From Platycnemis pennipes (taxonomy: Eukaryota > Arthropoda > Insecta > Odonata > Platycnemididae), in the NCBI GenBank assembly GCA_933228895.1, contig OW121850.1, positions 27,847,773-27,911,772 of the forward strand: DNA of 64,000 nt, read 5' to 3'. How positions within the stretch are numbered: position 1 is the first letter of the stretch; each line of letters begins with the position of its first letter. The translations under genes and the position numbers were made by a program. The notes beneath the pieces were generated by a model. It did no database searches, had not been told where the DNA came from, and was given only the letters and a program-made list of their open reading frames with translations. Shown piece by piece: positions 37,490 through 48,859 of this stretch.

Positions 37490-38949
37490 TATTAATAAAT
37501 AAAATATGTATAATGCATTCCATTAAAGATCTAAGAATTACTTTGCACACCTTACTTTTGAATTCGTGATCTGAACATTCTGTTCAGAGGTCATCTCCAG
37601 ATGACTCTGACTGACGGTGATTCTATTTTCAGCACATCTTTCGTGACATTTCTTACCCGTCTGAGTTGTGGTTTATACTCCAAACGCCATCAGTTCTCTC
37701 AAACTTTTTTTACTAATATTAAACACTTGAAATATACTGCACTTACATTTCTATAATACAGCATTAGTGAGTTCTAATATCATACTTGAGGAAACGTGAT
37801 ATTTGCTTCTTCAGTATATAGCTTAAAATCTAAGCAACAAACGGGGAAAACAAACTATGTACCTACTTAGAAAGCTTCTTTTGGAATATAGATCTCGGGC
37901 TGATATTACATTACATGCATTAGAGACAAATTTGAAGAGGAAGATGTCGAGGTCAATTACGCAACATACGCTTTCAAAGTTTAGGAATCCGAGAATTTTT
38001 TTCTCTATAGAAATTCTGCTAATATTCCTTCAATATTATAAGCTGAATAACATTCTAGAATGACCGAAAAACTGCTATAATTAGCCCTCTACCTTGTCCC
38101 TATGGAGTCGAAAGCATAGATGGCCTGGAATAAGTGGAGATTTCGTTCAGGTTACTGCTTTAGCCGTATCATTATCTGGACTATAGTCATAACACGATTA
38201 TCCAAGATGAGATTTTATATTAGTTACATTTCTTTTGAACTCAATAAAAGCAAGATATCACATTATTTGCTTTAAGCCAGGGATATAAGCCCTCTCTGTG
38301 AAGTGATTCATGAGGATTTTTCCGGAACAAAATAAAAAACAAACACCTTATGCTAGTTATATTCGGCTTTGAACTCAGCAGCAGTATAATGAGCTTAAAA
38401 GATGGTAAAAAGTGACAAATGGTGTTCAGTTGAAAACTATTAGGTGAATAACAGTATAATACAACATAATAAGTTGATTTCAAATGAATTTTTACCTATC
38501 CATAGCGGTTTGTGCAAACTCCAAACTTTCAATGTTACTGATGAGCTGCATAGGAGTGTAAAGAGCAGAAACCGAAATTAATATTTTACTTGATAATTAC
38601 GTAATTTGATAAAATTGGATCCTTTACTTCACTTCGTTAATAGCCGATATTACATTATGCAGTCAACTTTCTTTTCATGGGAACTAAAATTTCCGTGAGA
38701 TGCATGCCTACATTTACTATTTTTTAAGGCTTTAAATCAATTTAAATCGATCAATAGTTTCAACATTGAAACGATTTTGATTGAGTTTTCCAGTTTACTA
38801 AAAGAACGTCTCGTAGCTATATTTTACCAGTAACGTTAAAATGTTAAATATAAATTGGAGGGGTGGGCGGGGGCCTTCTGGAGCCCCCCTGGCACTTAGA
38901 CCTCTTTAAATCCATTGTGCCAACCCACATTTAACCTGCCCACCACTTG
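37490..38949. other. Stretch with no recognised feature
   Basis: AT-rich DNA. A small G/C-rich hairpin (GGGGGCC...GAGCCCCC) lies at about 38870-38890, just beyond the 5S-derived sequence. Confidence 0.35.
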
Positions 38950-39063
38950 CATACAGGAGACAAAGGCACCGCGGTAGAGGTATGGAGAAGTGTAACTCAT
39001 CACACCTCTGTCCGGGCTCGGTGATCTCACGGGAACTGGTGTGTCAACGTGGTTAGGCACAGC
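38950..39063 (-). mobile_element. 5S-rRNA-derived sequence (SINE3-like or 5S pseudogene)
   Basis: Read on the minus strand, ACCACGTTGA, CACACCAGTTCCCGTGAG and ATCACCGAG follow the 5' half of arthropod 5S rRNA closely (ACCACG, GTTC-CGT, GATCACCGA). The second half is worse: AGTTACACTT and TACCGCGGTG correspond to the GTTAGTACTT and GACCGC regions. The 5S internal promoter is only partly kept. Single-copy context and decay argue against a working 5S gene. A 5S-derived SINE is possible because non-5S sequence continues downstream toward 38880. Confidence 0.55.
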
Positions 39064-39079
39064 AATGTTAAGATTTTGC

Positions 39080-40580
39080 ATATAAATTCTGGCCACCTCA
39101 TTTAACACCTAATCAGTCTGGGATCAAATGGTTTCTACACAGTATAATTAACGTCGAAGAGGGAACTTCATACTGCAAAGAACGGAAATTATGAGTAAAA
39201 ATTAAACAAACCTGTCATTTATCTAAGTCCATAACTTAAGTTTATAACTACACACAAAGCACGAAAAAAATATAAAACAACTGAGGGTCGTCAGAAAAAA
39301 ATGCATCATTCCAATTTGTTCTGCTTCAGTGTATTTCACCTGTCATGATGCACATATTCGTAATCAATTTGTTAATATGCGCACTGTCAACAGAGACGAG
39401 GAACTGACTTCGATTTCGAGTGTAATGTATTGAGTCTCATCGATCAATTTATTTCACACTTCATGCTAAAGTGCCGCGCGTTCCATTTCAAAATTGTAAA
39501 AGCATGACCTGACTCTCTTATACGCGAAGTCAGAAAAATATCATTCCGTTGCCTCGATTTAGAGAGAAAGTCAACACAGCGACATTTGTTTTGTTTTTGG
39601 AGAATGCCTGAGAAGATTAATATTTTATAATATATTGAACAGTAGTGCGGAAGGCATTGTAGACAATTAACTATCCTTTATTCAAATGAATAGGGCATTT
39701 ACGTAATTACAAGGTTTGCCTGAAAAAATCGGCAATGAATTATTCAAGCTAACTAGAAGAGCTAAAGGGACGTTATCTCAAGCGTGATAGATGATAGGGG
39801 GTCTAGAGTACTGATCGCGAAGAGGCCTAGTTGATCTTCCTATAAACACCGTGTTTCGGTCGACGCGTCACGGACTCAAAATGTAGTTTACATTTGAGTA
39901 ACATTATGGGGTGAAGATCTGTGCTAAGGTTAAAAAAATTGCAGAATTACATTCAAAGATACATTCACTCTGCTAAAAAAATTGCAGCACAGATACATTC
40001 AATCCGCTAATAATAGTCAACGGACAGGAATTTATGTCAAAAACTAGGGATTTTGAATGGCAAAAGATGTCTCGTGAGAGAAGCGAGCCAGCAAAAATGA
40101 AAAACGCTCAGGAAGTCTCAGAACGAGTCGGCCTGATGACACTTTGGTGAAATTGAAACAATTTTTGGACACTTTACGTGCGCTTAAGCGTTTAGTTTAT
40201 TGCAAAGGAGTTGAATTCACGAAAAATTAAGTGGTCCATGAAGTTGTTTCCGAATATTTGAAAATGAGATAAGTCTGTGCCAATGGCGGCGTTAACTCGG
40301 AACAAAAATCGCAATTTTATACGCGAAATCGTTAGATGGAAACGAAAAAAGAATTGTAATGAAAAAATTAATCTTATTACCACAACCATTCAACAGTAAA
40401 TCAAAACTTTAAATAAGAAAAAGGTGACGCCCACCGAAAATGCTGCTGTGACAACATTGACGTCATTTTCCTCCCGTCCTTGACTGTTGTTACGGGAGGG
40501 AAAGGGAGTGGAGGGTGATTCTCGGAAGGTCTGCTCGCACAGATGCTGTTGTAATCGCTCCCATTGGCCGAGACAGGTGT
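39080..40580. other. Stretch with no recognised feature
   Basis: AT-rich to about 40430, then GC-richer. I see no gene or repeat with ends. Confidence 0.35.
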
Positions 40581-40586
40581 GCCCCT

Positions 40587-40608
40587 CCCCCCCCCCCCCC
40601 CCCCCCCC
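40587..40608. repeat. Poly-C tract
   Basis: An uninterrupted run of 22 C. Nearby are three CCAAT-type sites (CCATTGGCC just before the tract, GTGATTGGAC and AGATTGGACC after it), which could be promoter elements or chance. Confidence 0.9.
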
Positions 40609-40819
40609 ATTGCGATAAGGCAAAGTAGCTTCGCGGGCTCAGTTGTGATTGGACGAAGTCCATATACGTCAGAGATTGGACCACGCCCACTTTTCCGAAA
40701 GGGTTAAAAACATCAGTTTTTAGCCGCTTATAACTCGGGAAATAATTGATCCGAATTGATCCGGATCAAAAAACGGAAAAATACGGGTCTTTTTATTTTA
40801 CAAACTCTATCACATTCTG

Positions 40820-41035
40820 GTTCTGAGGTTTCCGCGGCGTTTCTCAACACTGGTAACGGCTTTCGGGCGTTCCTCCGCGTAGTGTGTTGTCAGGGTGACG
40901 ACAGTTTCTCCAGCCATCCTGCTGGCGTCTTCAGGTCAGAAGCTTCTGACCTGAAGACGCCAGCAGGATGGCTGGAGAAACTGTCGTCACCCTGACAACA
41001 CACTACGCGGAGGAACGCCCGAAAGCCGTTACCAG
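40820..41035. mobile_element. Perfect 186-bp palindrome, PLE terminal-repeat-like, with 14-bp TSD
   Basis: 40850-40942 and 40943-41035 are exact reverse complements (93-bp arms, no mismatch) meeting at an AAGCTT centre. A 30-bp single-copy extension (40820-40849) lies on the left. The whole is flanked by TCTATCACATTCTG on both sides (40806-40819 and 41036-41049), a TSD. In right-arm sense, CTGAAGA (40951-40957), a CCAGC/GCTGG stem (40960-40964 with 40971-40975) and GAAAC (40977-40981) resemble the terminal repeats of Penelope-like elements and a hammerhead-type core. No PLE protein is encoded here. A perfect palindrome can also be an assembly artefact. Confidence 0.65.
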
Positions 41036-41046
41036 TCTATCACATT

Positions 41047-41400
41047 CTGCAGTAAAAAAAGATGGTAAACGACCACATTCACAGCGACTCTACCACAAAG
41101 ACGCGCCCAGACCTGCGTCGCTGCTCGTGAGGGAGTTTTAGGGCAAGCAATACGTGACAACTTGCTCCAACCACCAAAACTACCGGACTTGTCCCCGCCC
41201 GACATCTTTCTATACCCAAAATTCAAATCCGGCCTAAAAGAAAGCAGTTCTACTTCAACAGAGAGGGTCCAAACCGTCGTGACAAAGATCATAAACCAGT
41301 TTCCACCAGGTTCAATAAGTGGCTATTTTGAAGAAATGTACAGAAATAAACATTTATTTGTATTTTTATTGAATTATTCCTGATGTCTATTGAACAAATC
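41047..41400 (+). pseudogene. Mariner transposase C-terminal remnant
   Basis: Two frames carry the end of a mariner-family transposase. First, VKKDGKRPHSQRLYHKDA and SLLVREF correspond to the region around the second catalytic Asp (usual HxDNAP); a stop follows REF. A frame change then gives PPKLPDLSPPDIFLYPKFKS, the usual PYSPDLAPxDFFLFPKLK with the third catalytic Asp, followed by IINQFPPGS and FEEMY up to a stop at 41381. The N-terminal DNA-binding half is missing; homology starts at the edge of the palindromic insertion. The frameshift, stop and truncation make it dead. Terminal repeats are not clear. Confidence 0.8.
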
Positions 41401-42621
41401 TTGTACTTCTAGTCTTTCGTGACAACCACACAAAATCTGGCCTCCGATGACTGCATTAAGGCATTGTACTTTTTCCATCGAGGCTATTGAGCAAATTTTT
41501 CAGTGTTTCTCCTTTAATGGACGCTGCTAACACACATATGACGGCTATTAATAGGTAAAATAAATACTTGTTCACCGAAATAACGATCGGCTTCATAGGA
41601 ATGGATAACAGCGGAATCACATTATTCCTCGCCTTGGCAGCTGCGCGTGAACTGGTCATCAAAATTTCCCGAAAAGTGGGTCGTGACCACATAACTGACT
41701 AACCAGGTCGGATATCTACTGGAGAAATATGTGATGCAACAAAATGCAGTCTGAAAGCAATATCTGAATAATTACAACGACCAAGTGTTCAACAGTACTT
41801 ATTTCAGACCAGATATATGGGCCTGCGCTATGAGGGATATAGGCATTACCAGCTCTTTTAATTCCAGTTTGTTTAAGAACTTAAGTACTCAAAACTGAGA
41901 ATGTCCGGTAAAAATAATTTAGCACATAGCACTATGTCTTCTAGTTGGGGTCTTATTTTTAAGTTAATGTATTAATATAAACTATAGATATATTTTTATA
42001 TAAAAAATAGGTATCTATATATTTGTATATATTATATACACTATATATTAATATAGGTAAGTGCCTAAAGATTGTCTAATATCCACGCTATTAAATGATA
42101 AATGAGATGAAAAACATTCTAACAATTTTTGGGAGAAGAATTTGTGTAAGAAACACTTTCTCTAATCTCATATCTTCACCTATGTCAGATTTCCAGTATC
42201 ATTTCAGATAGTTCAGTATCACACGGTCGTATTTATTAGTCAGACTCTTTCTCACACACCGTCGCCCATTCATTCCTACAAAACGTTTTCTCACAAGTCC
42301 TACTAAAAATGTTAAAGCATCGCACTTCTTGCTGTATTTGGCTTATTCTGGCGTGTATCGCCAATATGACTAACACCGTGTCAATATACTTGGAGTTGAA
42401 GATCACGGTAGACTAATGAATCTCCTGCCTTCCATAATTCTGCGTCAAATAACGTCGACGTGCCGAATAAAATGAGTATCCGTTGAATCAAACAGAGGGG
42501 GAGTGGTATGGGGTAGGTTATTGCCAAACGAGCTAGTTATGCACGCACTATCAATAGGTTTATTTATTCTATAAAAACCACCTAATACTTATGGGGAATA
42601 TAGAAAGATAATTAACAGATT
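41401..42621. other. Stretch with no recognised gene; AT-rich microsatellite at ~41975-42055
   Basis: Mostly AT-rich. Around 41975-42055 there is an imperfect TA/TATA-rich tract. No other feature is seen. Confidence 0.4.
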
Positions 42622-42787
42622 AAAAAAATCATTCACTTTGACCGGGACACGAACCTGGACCCCCTGATTTCCGGCAAGGTGCTCTACCAGTAGAAAGAGA
42701 ACTTCTTGGTAGCTCAACTGGTGTAACTCCTGGCTGGAAATCAGGGGGTCCGGATTCGAGTCCCGGTCAAGGCGAATGATTTTTTTC
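42622..42787. mobile_element. Inverted pair of tRNA-derived SINE heads
   Basis: The minus-strand copy (42622-42694) and plus-strand copy (42707-42787) share ATCAGGGGGTCC, a B-box-like GGATTCGAGTCCC or GGTTCGTGTCCCGG, and a GAATGATTTTTTT or GTGAATGATTTTTTT tail. The plus copy has an A-box-like TGGTAGCTCAACTGG and an anticodon arm CCTGG-CTGGAAA-TCAGG (GGA, Ser-like). It lacks a proper acceptor stem and the long variable arm of tRNA-Ser, so it is not a tRNA gene. The copies face away from each other with a 12-base centre. Confidence 0.65.
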
Positions 42788-43232
42788 CCTGTGGAATATC
42801 TTGCTATTTTGCAAAATCAGCGGGTAACGCCGCTGAAGTTTTCGCACCCGGTTGGCAAATTTTGAATTTTTTTTAAATACTTAAGGGCTTGATTCTATAT
42901 TCTGCATTAATAAATATTAGATGTTATGCAAGGAACAGCCTTATTAGAGACAATTCTCATTTTGCAGAATTATACACCGTTATAATCGATCACATCAAGA
43001 AAGTGTAGAGTAAAATCTTTTTTATGTAAGGCTTCGAATCATGCTTAGTGCAAAGAATAATACAATTGAATGCTTCATGTTTTAAAATCATCAATATAAC
43101 AGCCCTAGTATGATTAAGTATCTCAAACTGTTGCTTCAGAAGTTTTATTTGCACAAAAGGGATATAATTCGCGAAAAAAGGTAAAAGCACTGATGTCACG
43201 ACATTATCATAAGACATTGACAGGGAGTCAAT

Positions 43233-43750
43233 CACCATCATCAAGGGTCAACAATCCTAGGATTCGTTTGACGCAGCCCTCCACTAGATTCTTCTATCAG
43301 CCAACCTCTTCATACCAGCGTAGTTCCTCTCTTTCACGTCCTTAACGACCTGCTCCATGTAACTCATTCGAGGCCTGCCTCTTCCATTTTACCCGTTCAC
43401 TTTTCCCTCGACGATTGTCTTCATCAGGCCATATTGTCTTAAGATATGGCCGATTAGGTTGTCCCGTCTTCTTTTTATAGTTTTCAGCAGACTTCTCTTT
43501 TCTCCCATCTTCTCCCATCAGCATTCTATCAAAAGAAGAATCTACTAACAGCCGGAAATACAAGCTTGGAAGTAGTAAGGAAACAATTCATCAAAACGTA
43601 TATCTGGAGCATGTTCCTTAACGGTAGTGAGGCATGGACGATGACAGCAGCGGAGAAGAAAAGAGTGGAAGCATTCGAAATATGGTGATATTGAAGAATG
43701 ATGAAGATAAAATGGATCGACCGAGTGGCAACTGAAGAGGTCCTAAGAAG
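43233..43750 (-). mobile_element. RTE-type LINE insertion with 5' inversion (twin priming)
   Basis: The minus-strand part (about 43515 down to 43233) holds the 3' tail: GAAGTCTGCTGAAAACTAT, AATCGGCCATATCTTAAGA, then CTAGGATTGTTGACCCTTGA. The plus-strand part (about 43521 to 43750) holds the immediately preceding coding segment, KQFIKTYIWSMFLNGSEAWT followed by AAEKKRVEAFEIW and RVATEEVLRR. Together they make one continuous element whose upstream half has been flipped. AGGGAGTCAAT occurs exactly at 43222-43232 and 43751-43761, an 11-bp TSD around the whole unit, so it arose in one event. Stops in both parts make it inactive. Confidence 0.85.
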
Positions 43751-43764
43751 AGGGAGTCAATGTA

Positions 43765-44829
43765 GCGCAAAAACAACCACGCTGGAAAATACCAACTATG
43801 AGACTTCGAATATTGAAACCATGAGATGCTTCCAACAATCAGACTTTTAAGAACTACTTCACCGGCTACGAGGACAAGACCGTAAAACAAACATAACTTT
43901 AGGTGTCATCGAAAAACAAAACATTTTTTTAACACAGTTAATGCTAATTAAAATTTGCATGAATTTTTATAATTCTTCCAAGCAGTGATTCCACGAGTTC
44001 AGATGTACACCACCACGACTCCATGCGGCTTAGGTAAATACATAAGCATCAATATAGCAGATATACGCGACGGAATACCTGTTAGTAGTCAGTAAACGAG
44101 AGCTTTCGTGCGGCATAAATAAATTACAACTGATAGCAGGTCCAGAATTTTTCAAAATCAGGGGTTTATTAACGTGTAAATGACTTTACCTGTCGTCTAT
44201 ATTCGCTCGGAATATGGCCAACATTCGCATCATATGATTTTTAATAGCCCTCATTGCAACACTGAGCACGCAGGTAAAGTTTGACATTTTAACATTTTAA
44301 TGAAAGAAACATAAATCAGCCTTCATGACTTCGATCCCATTAGGAACGAAAATTTAAAATACATTGCTGCCTCGCTGACAGAGCACTAACAAAAAGTCAT
44401 CGTGAAACTCAACGAATAAATCAATTTAAACAAATGAATAATTATTCCAAACACGCGAAACAAGAGAAGATGAATGCGGGCAGTCCCGAGAGAAATAAAG
44501 AGGCAGACAAAGCACTCATTGGAATATTAAACACCCGAAATGAACCGTCAATGAATCACGTGCTTCGCAGTCTAATATCTGTCTATTAAACATCTCACTG
44601 GAACTTAAAGTGAAATCAAAGTACTTTTTGACTTATCTGGACTAACAATTTACATAGGAACCTTTGCACCACACGACATCTGACTATAAACATAGTCGTA
44701 TCTTGCCACTTAAATGGTTCGACAGGAAAATATATTATCGCAAATAAGAGAAGAATTAGGCTACCTTTATATGAACCATTCAGGCACATCAGAGTTGGAC
44801 GTCCTGAGGTGGTCTCGTAATGCATTATA
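43765..44829. other. Stretch with no recognised feature
   Basis: AT-rich DNA without identifiable genes or repeats with ends. Confidence 0.4.
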
Positions 44830-44925
44830 GTCCACCTGCATCTACACAATACCCTGCAAGCCACCATAAAGGTGTGTGGCAGGGGGTAAAATTCCACAAA
44901 ACATGCAGTCCATGCTGTAAATCCC
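44830..44925 (-). mobile_element. Short Jockey-type LINE 3' end, minus strand
   Basis: Minus strand: CCCCTGCCACACACCTTTAT, GGTGGCTTGCAGGGTATTGT and a GTAGATGCAGGTGG tail match the last ~90 bases of 13013-13554. This is a strongly 5'-truncated copy with no coding part. Confidence 0.75.
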
Positions 44926-44995
44926 CTGATTCAAGGAAACATAGCTGCAGTAGTTGCTTTAGGTTGTGCCATTAGGTTTATTATAATTTGACGCT

Positions 44996-45232
44996 AATAG
45001 AATAATCGGCCATCAGGCCATTTAATGGCCTGATGAAGACAATCGTCGAGAGAAAAGTGAATGGGATGATTGGAAAAGGCAGGCTTCGTATGAGATGTAT
45101 GGAACAGATTGAGAACGATGTAAATAAGAGAAACTACGCAAGTGCGAAGAGATTGGCGGATAGAAGAATCGAGTGGAGGGCTGCGTCAAACGTCTCCTAG
45201 GATTGATGGCCGATGATGATGATAGATTGAAC
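44996..45232 (+). mobile_element. RTE-type LINE tail with a local palindrome
   Basis: The segment from TGGCCTGATGAAGACAATCG through GGATAGAAGAATCGAGTGGA to GATGATGATGATAG is the usual 3' end. Near its 5' end, where other copies read GGCCATATCTTGAGACATGA, this copy has CATCAGGCCATT-T-AATGGCCTGATG (45011-45035), a perfect 25-base palindrome. No TSD found. Confidence 0.7.
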
Positions 45233-45234
45233 CA

Positions 45235-48200
45235 TTCTATTATTTATGACTGGTAATATTGACAACGAGATCAAAAAATGCTAGGAATACAGTGGATAAG
45301 TCGCACCCGTCTAATGTAGCAACTTGAACCAAAAGCAAACAACCCGTCCATGCAGGAGGAGGGATTCGACAATGCGTCCTTTGTAATAACAGGTTGGTAT
45401 ATTATCAACCTGACTACCGTGACTGGAGAGACTTGTCTGTGTTATTCTAATTGCAAGAATTAAGATTACAACACAAATGGTATATTGCTCTGCAGCATAT
45501 TAGCTACCAATATTAATGTGTATTAATGTTAGTATTTTTATATAATACTACACTTTTTGTTCGTGAATTAATGCAATTAAACCGTCTGTTGGTGTTGTCT
45601 ACCCACTTTATTACAAAATTTATGATTACATGGCTTTGTGTATTTCGCTTCGCACACGCAGTCATTCAGCATTAATAACATCACTACTACGCTTAAAAGA
45701 TGAATTAATTTAAAATAATCCAATTAGTATTTTATCTTCGGCTCCAACAACAATACTCGAATAACAGGAAGTATCATAGAAGTGGTATATAGTGAATTGA
45801 AGTATGTTCCTTATTGCTGAATTTCCCTTTCGAGATCTAGCTTAGGTAAAATATAAAAATAGTATCTAGTTGCAAGGAATAAAATGGTAAAATTATTTTC
45901 TTTTCTTGGAGACCAAAATAGCCGTCATCACTAGGAAGATGTGCACGAGTAGGTTTTTAGTAGTAAAATGTCTCTTATATGGATATTGGAGAAAATATGA
46001 CGGTTAAAACATTTCAATATATCAAAACAGTGATTCTATGTATTAACTTCTATAAACATTCCGTTAATATAATTAACAGATGAACTGCTATCCATTGGAA
46101 GGACAGTAGGTATATATCGTACGAATTGTTTTTAGTAATATACGTCAGTCGCACACTTCCGGTAGGAATTAGAACTGATGTAGACAAACAAACTATCAAA
46201 GATAATACATTTTTATTATACTCTCATTAAATAGTACTAGGATGAATTTTTAAACCTAAGAGAAGAGAGTAACACTAGTGTATGACTTGAATAACCCATC
46301 TTGGGAGTGGACCTGTGTAGCTAAATTGATGCATTGAGGTGAGAAATAGAAAAAGATAGTTTTTCATGCTTGAAGGGAAAACTGTTTTTAATACACCTGA
46401 TAGACAAAAGGTCAGAGCTAGTCTTTGATGTGCTAAATGACAGAACATTTCTGATGACACCACTTACTTCTCTTAGTTACCAATCTTCTTATTAAAGTAG
46501 CTCTATATTGATATGAAAGGAAGTCTTCTCACTCCAAAGAGTCCTCTCGTGTAACAGCAAAACAGAAAGAACAGCAAAGGGCACTTGTAAAATGGATTTT
46601 CAAGGGAATGCCGAGGGAAGGCACTCATCCGTATGCATTCTCTCCTAACTTATCCCTCGACCAGCTTCGGAATGCACTATGTCGAGAGTTATGATCAAAT
46701 AGGAAGGTATAGACAGAAAGAGGAAAGTTCCAAAAGTGTCCAAAATTCACATAAAGAGTAATGAGAATCATTGCCGAGATTGGCGCTTTAAATATTTCAG
46801 ATCAACCGAATACATAGGAGGTATTCATACAACTGCGCGACAATGAAGTCAATATTATGGTGGTTACATTTATTACACATAAAAAAGCATTTAATTCTGA
46901 TCTGACGCAATTTTAAGGACTAAAATTGACATAAGAATTTGGACTCTTTAAGCTCAATTCATATGTTGCACTAATATTTTGAGCTAAGATTTTTATATCA
47001 TGCAGGAGGTTTGCCAAGAATTCGCGTATATCATTCGCGCCTCACACAAACGACCAAGTTTGACGACACCCGAGATCCATTTATCTTCCGACTAGCAAGG
47101 AACACAGTTGCGCTCTCCCGTCTCTCGGCATCTAGTGAAGTGGAATAAGCATCAGCATCTGCTGGAATTGCATTGATGGGCCCCCATTCAAAAACCCTAC
47201 ATATCTATCGAGGTTTCTCATAGTATGGATAATTGTGTGTTAAAAAAAAGAAAGATGACGCATAAACTGTAAGAAAGGGGTGATTTACGCAGTTTCCTGC
47301 CACCCTCTTGTCTATAGTATCCGCCTGGATTTCTAGGTACAACACTACGAGAAAGACCTTCATCCCACGAGCGATGCCTAGACTTCAGGCAGGATGATAA
47401 ATGCATAGATAGACATAGATAGCAGGACAGAGATGGATAAACTTATTTTACCCACGCACAATATAGTGATATAGATGTGGTCGAGGCCATCAAAGATTAT
47501 CCAACTTACGATTATCGAGCCGATTCAGTAACTTTAACCGAAATGATTCGTGTTTTCATATCAATTTTTAGAACTGCCGAAATTTGTAATAATCTGGTAC
47601 CAAATAGTTCCATAAACTTTATGTATCGCACGGCTATTTTCATAGAAAATGTAATAATTTTAATCGACAATTGACTCATCAATCATGTTCGGTTGTATCT
47701 GGCAAACTATTTTTTTCCATGTGGAATAAACCCGTGGAATAGTTCCATGTGGAATAAAGTCAAGTCGAACCGTACGTTAACCTCGCCGCTATCCCCGGCG
47801 TTGATTTTGACAGACTGCTAATATCACCACTCATTCACTCCCACCGTTTCATTCTACTACGCTGCTTGCTGTAGGGCCGAATAAAGTAACAATAAAATAA
47901 CAAAGCGATTCTATGGAGTCGTAATTGGCGTAGGGGGCATACAAAATATTCTGGGAGGAACGCGGTTAAATACATTTCATACGTATTTTATTTAGCCAGG
48001 GTGAGATGGGACAAATTTGACCTCCATACCACCCACCCAGGCACACTTGTGAGAGAAATTTGTAATTTCCGAGGCAGGGATACACGAAACGCAGCAAGGC
48101 ATGAAGCACACAAAAGCAAGCATACGTGCAAAGAAAAAAAAGGAAGTTATCAAAGATTACTTCCACCAATACCCTCGTGGCTGAGTTCACCCCCAAATTT

Positions 48201-48855
48201 AATGCTTGAAATCGATAATAGACATGAAGGCACGGATCTGAAACAACAACGTCGCTACGAAATAACTTAATTTTAACCTAAAGCCTCACCATTCATTCCA
48301 CGCGGAAGCTAATTGAAAAGGGAAGCGAGAGCTTAAGGCATCCGAGCCACTCGAGATGGTTAGTCATAATGTTTTGCGAAGTATTTCCTTTCCCAGCTTA
48401 TGTAGAGAATAGTTGAGTATGACTTCGAGTAACCCGACGTTGGCATTGTCCTCTTATTGACGGAAGGCTCCAAGGAGTCTGCGGGCATACGCCTTATTCA
48501 ACTGAAGAAGCAATCAACTTGGTATGGCCTCCTTATGCTATTCAAATAAGATCCGACGTTCAACCATAAAATCCTTCCTACTAATGGGGTACGGACAAGA
48601 ACACTAAAAGGAAAGCAGCCACTCTAATTCGCCAAAACGATCCCTCATTCGTATCAGTAGTCCTTGGAAGAGAAATGAGCGAGATTAGAAAGGCGAATGT
48701 CATCAGCGATTTGAATAATGAATGGAAGGCTTCGTTGGATTGATTACGTCCTGATGGTAGATTCCGATCAGCAAACGAGTTTGACAGAGAGAGAGCAGAA
48801 TGTTATTAAATGATAAGGTATACTCTCATTGCAATGAGCACAGAAGCATACTCTA
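45235..48855. other. Long stretch with no recognised feature
   Basis: Mostly AT-rich DNA. A CCATGTGGAATAAA unit occurs twice about 22 bases apart near 47719-47755. I see no gene or transposon with ends. Confidence 0.35.
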
Positions 48856-48859
48856 CACT

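Noticed and set aside
40620..40700. Cluster of CCAAT boxes suggesting a promoter
   Set aside because: No TATA box, initiator or downstream gene; lies next to transposon insertions.
42704..42785. tRNA-Ser(GGA)-like sequence
   Set aside because: No acceptor stem pairing, no long variable arm, and an inverted diverged copy beside it. It is a SINE head.
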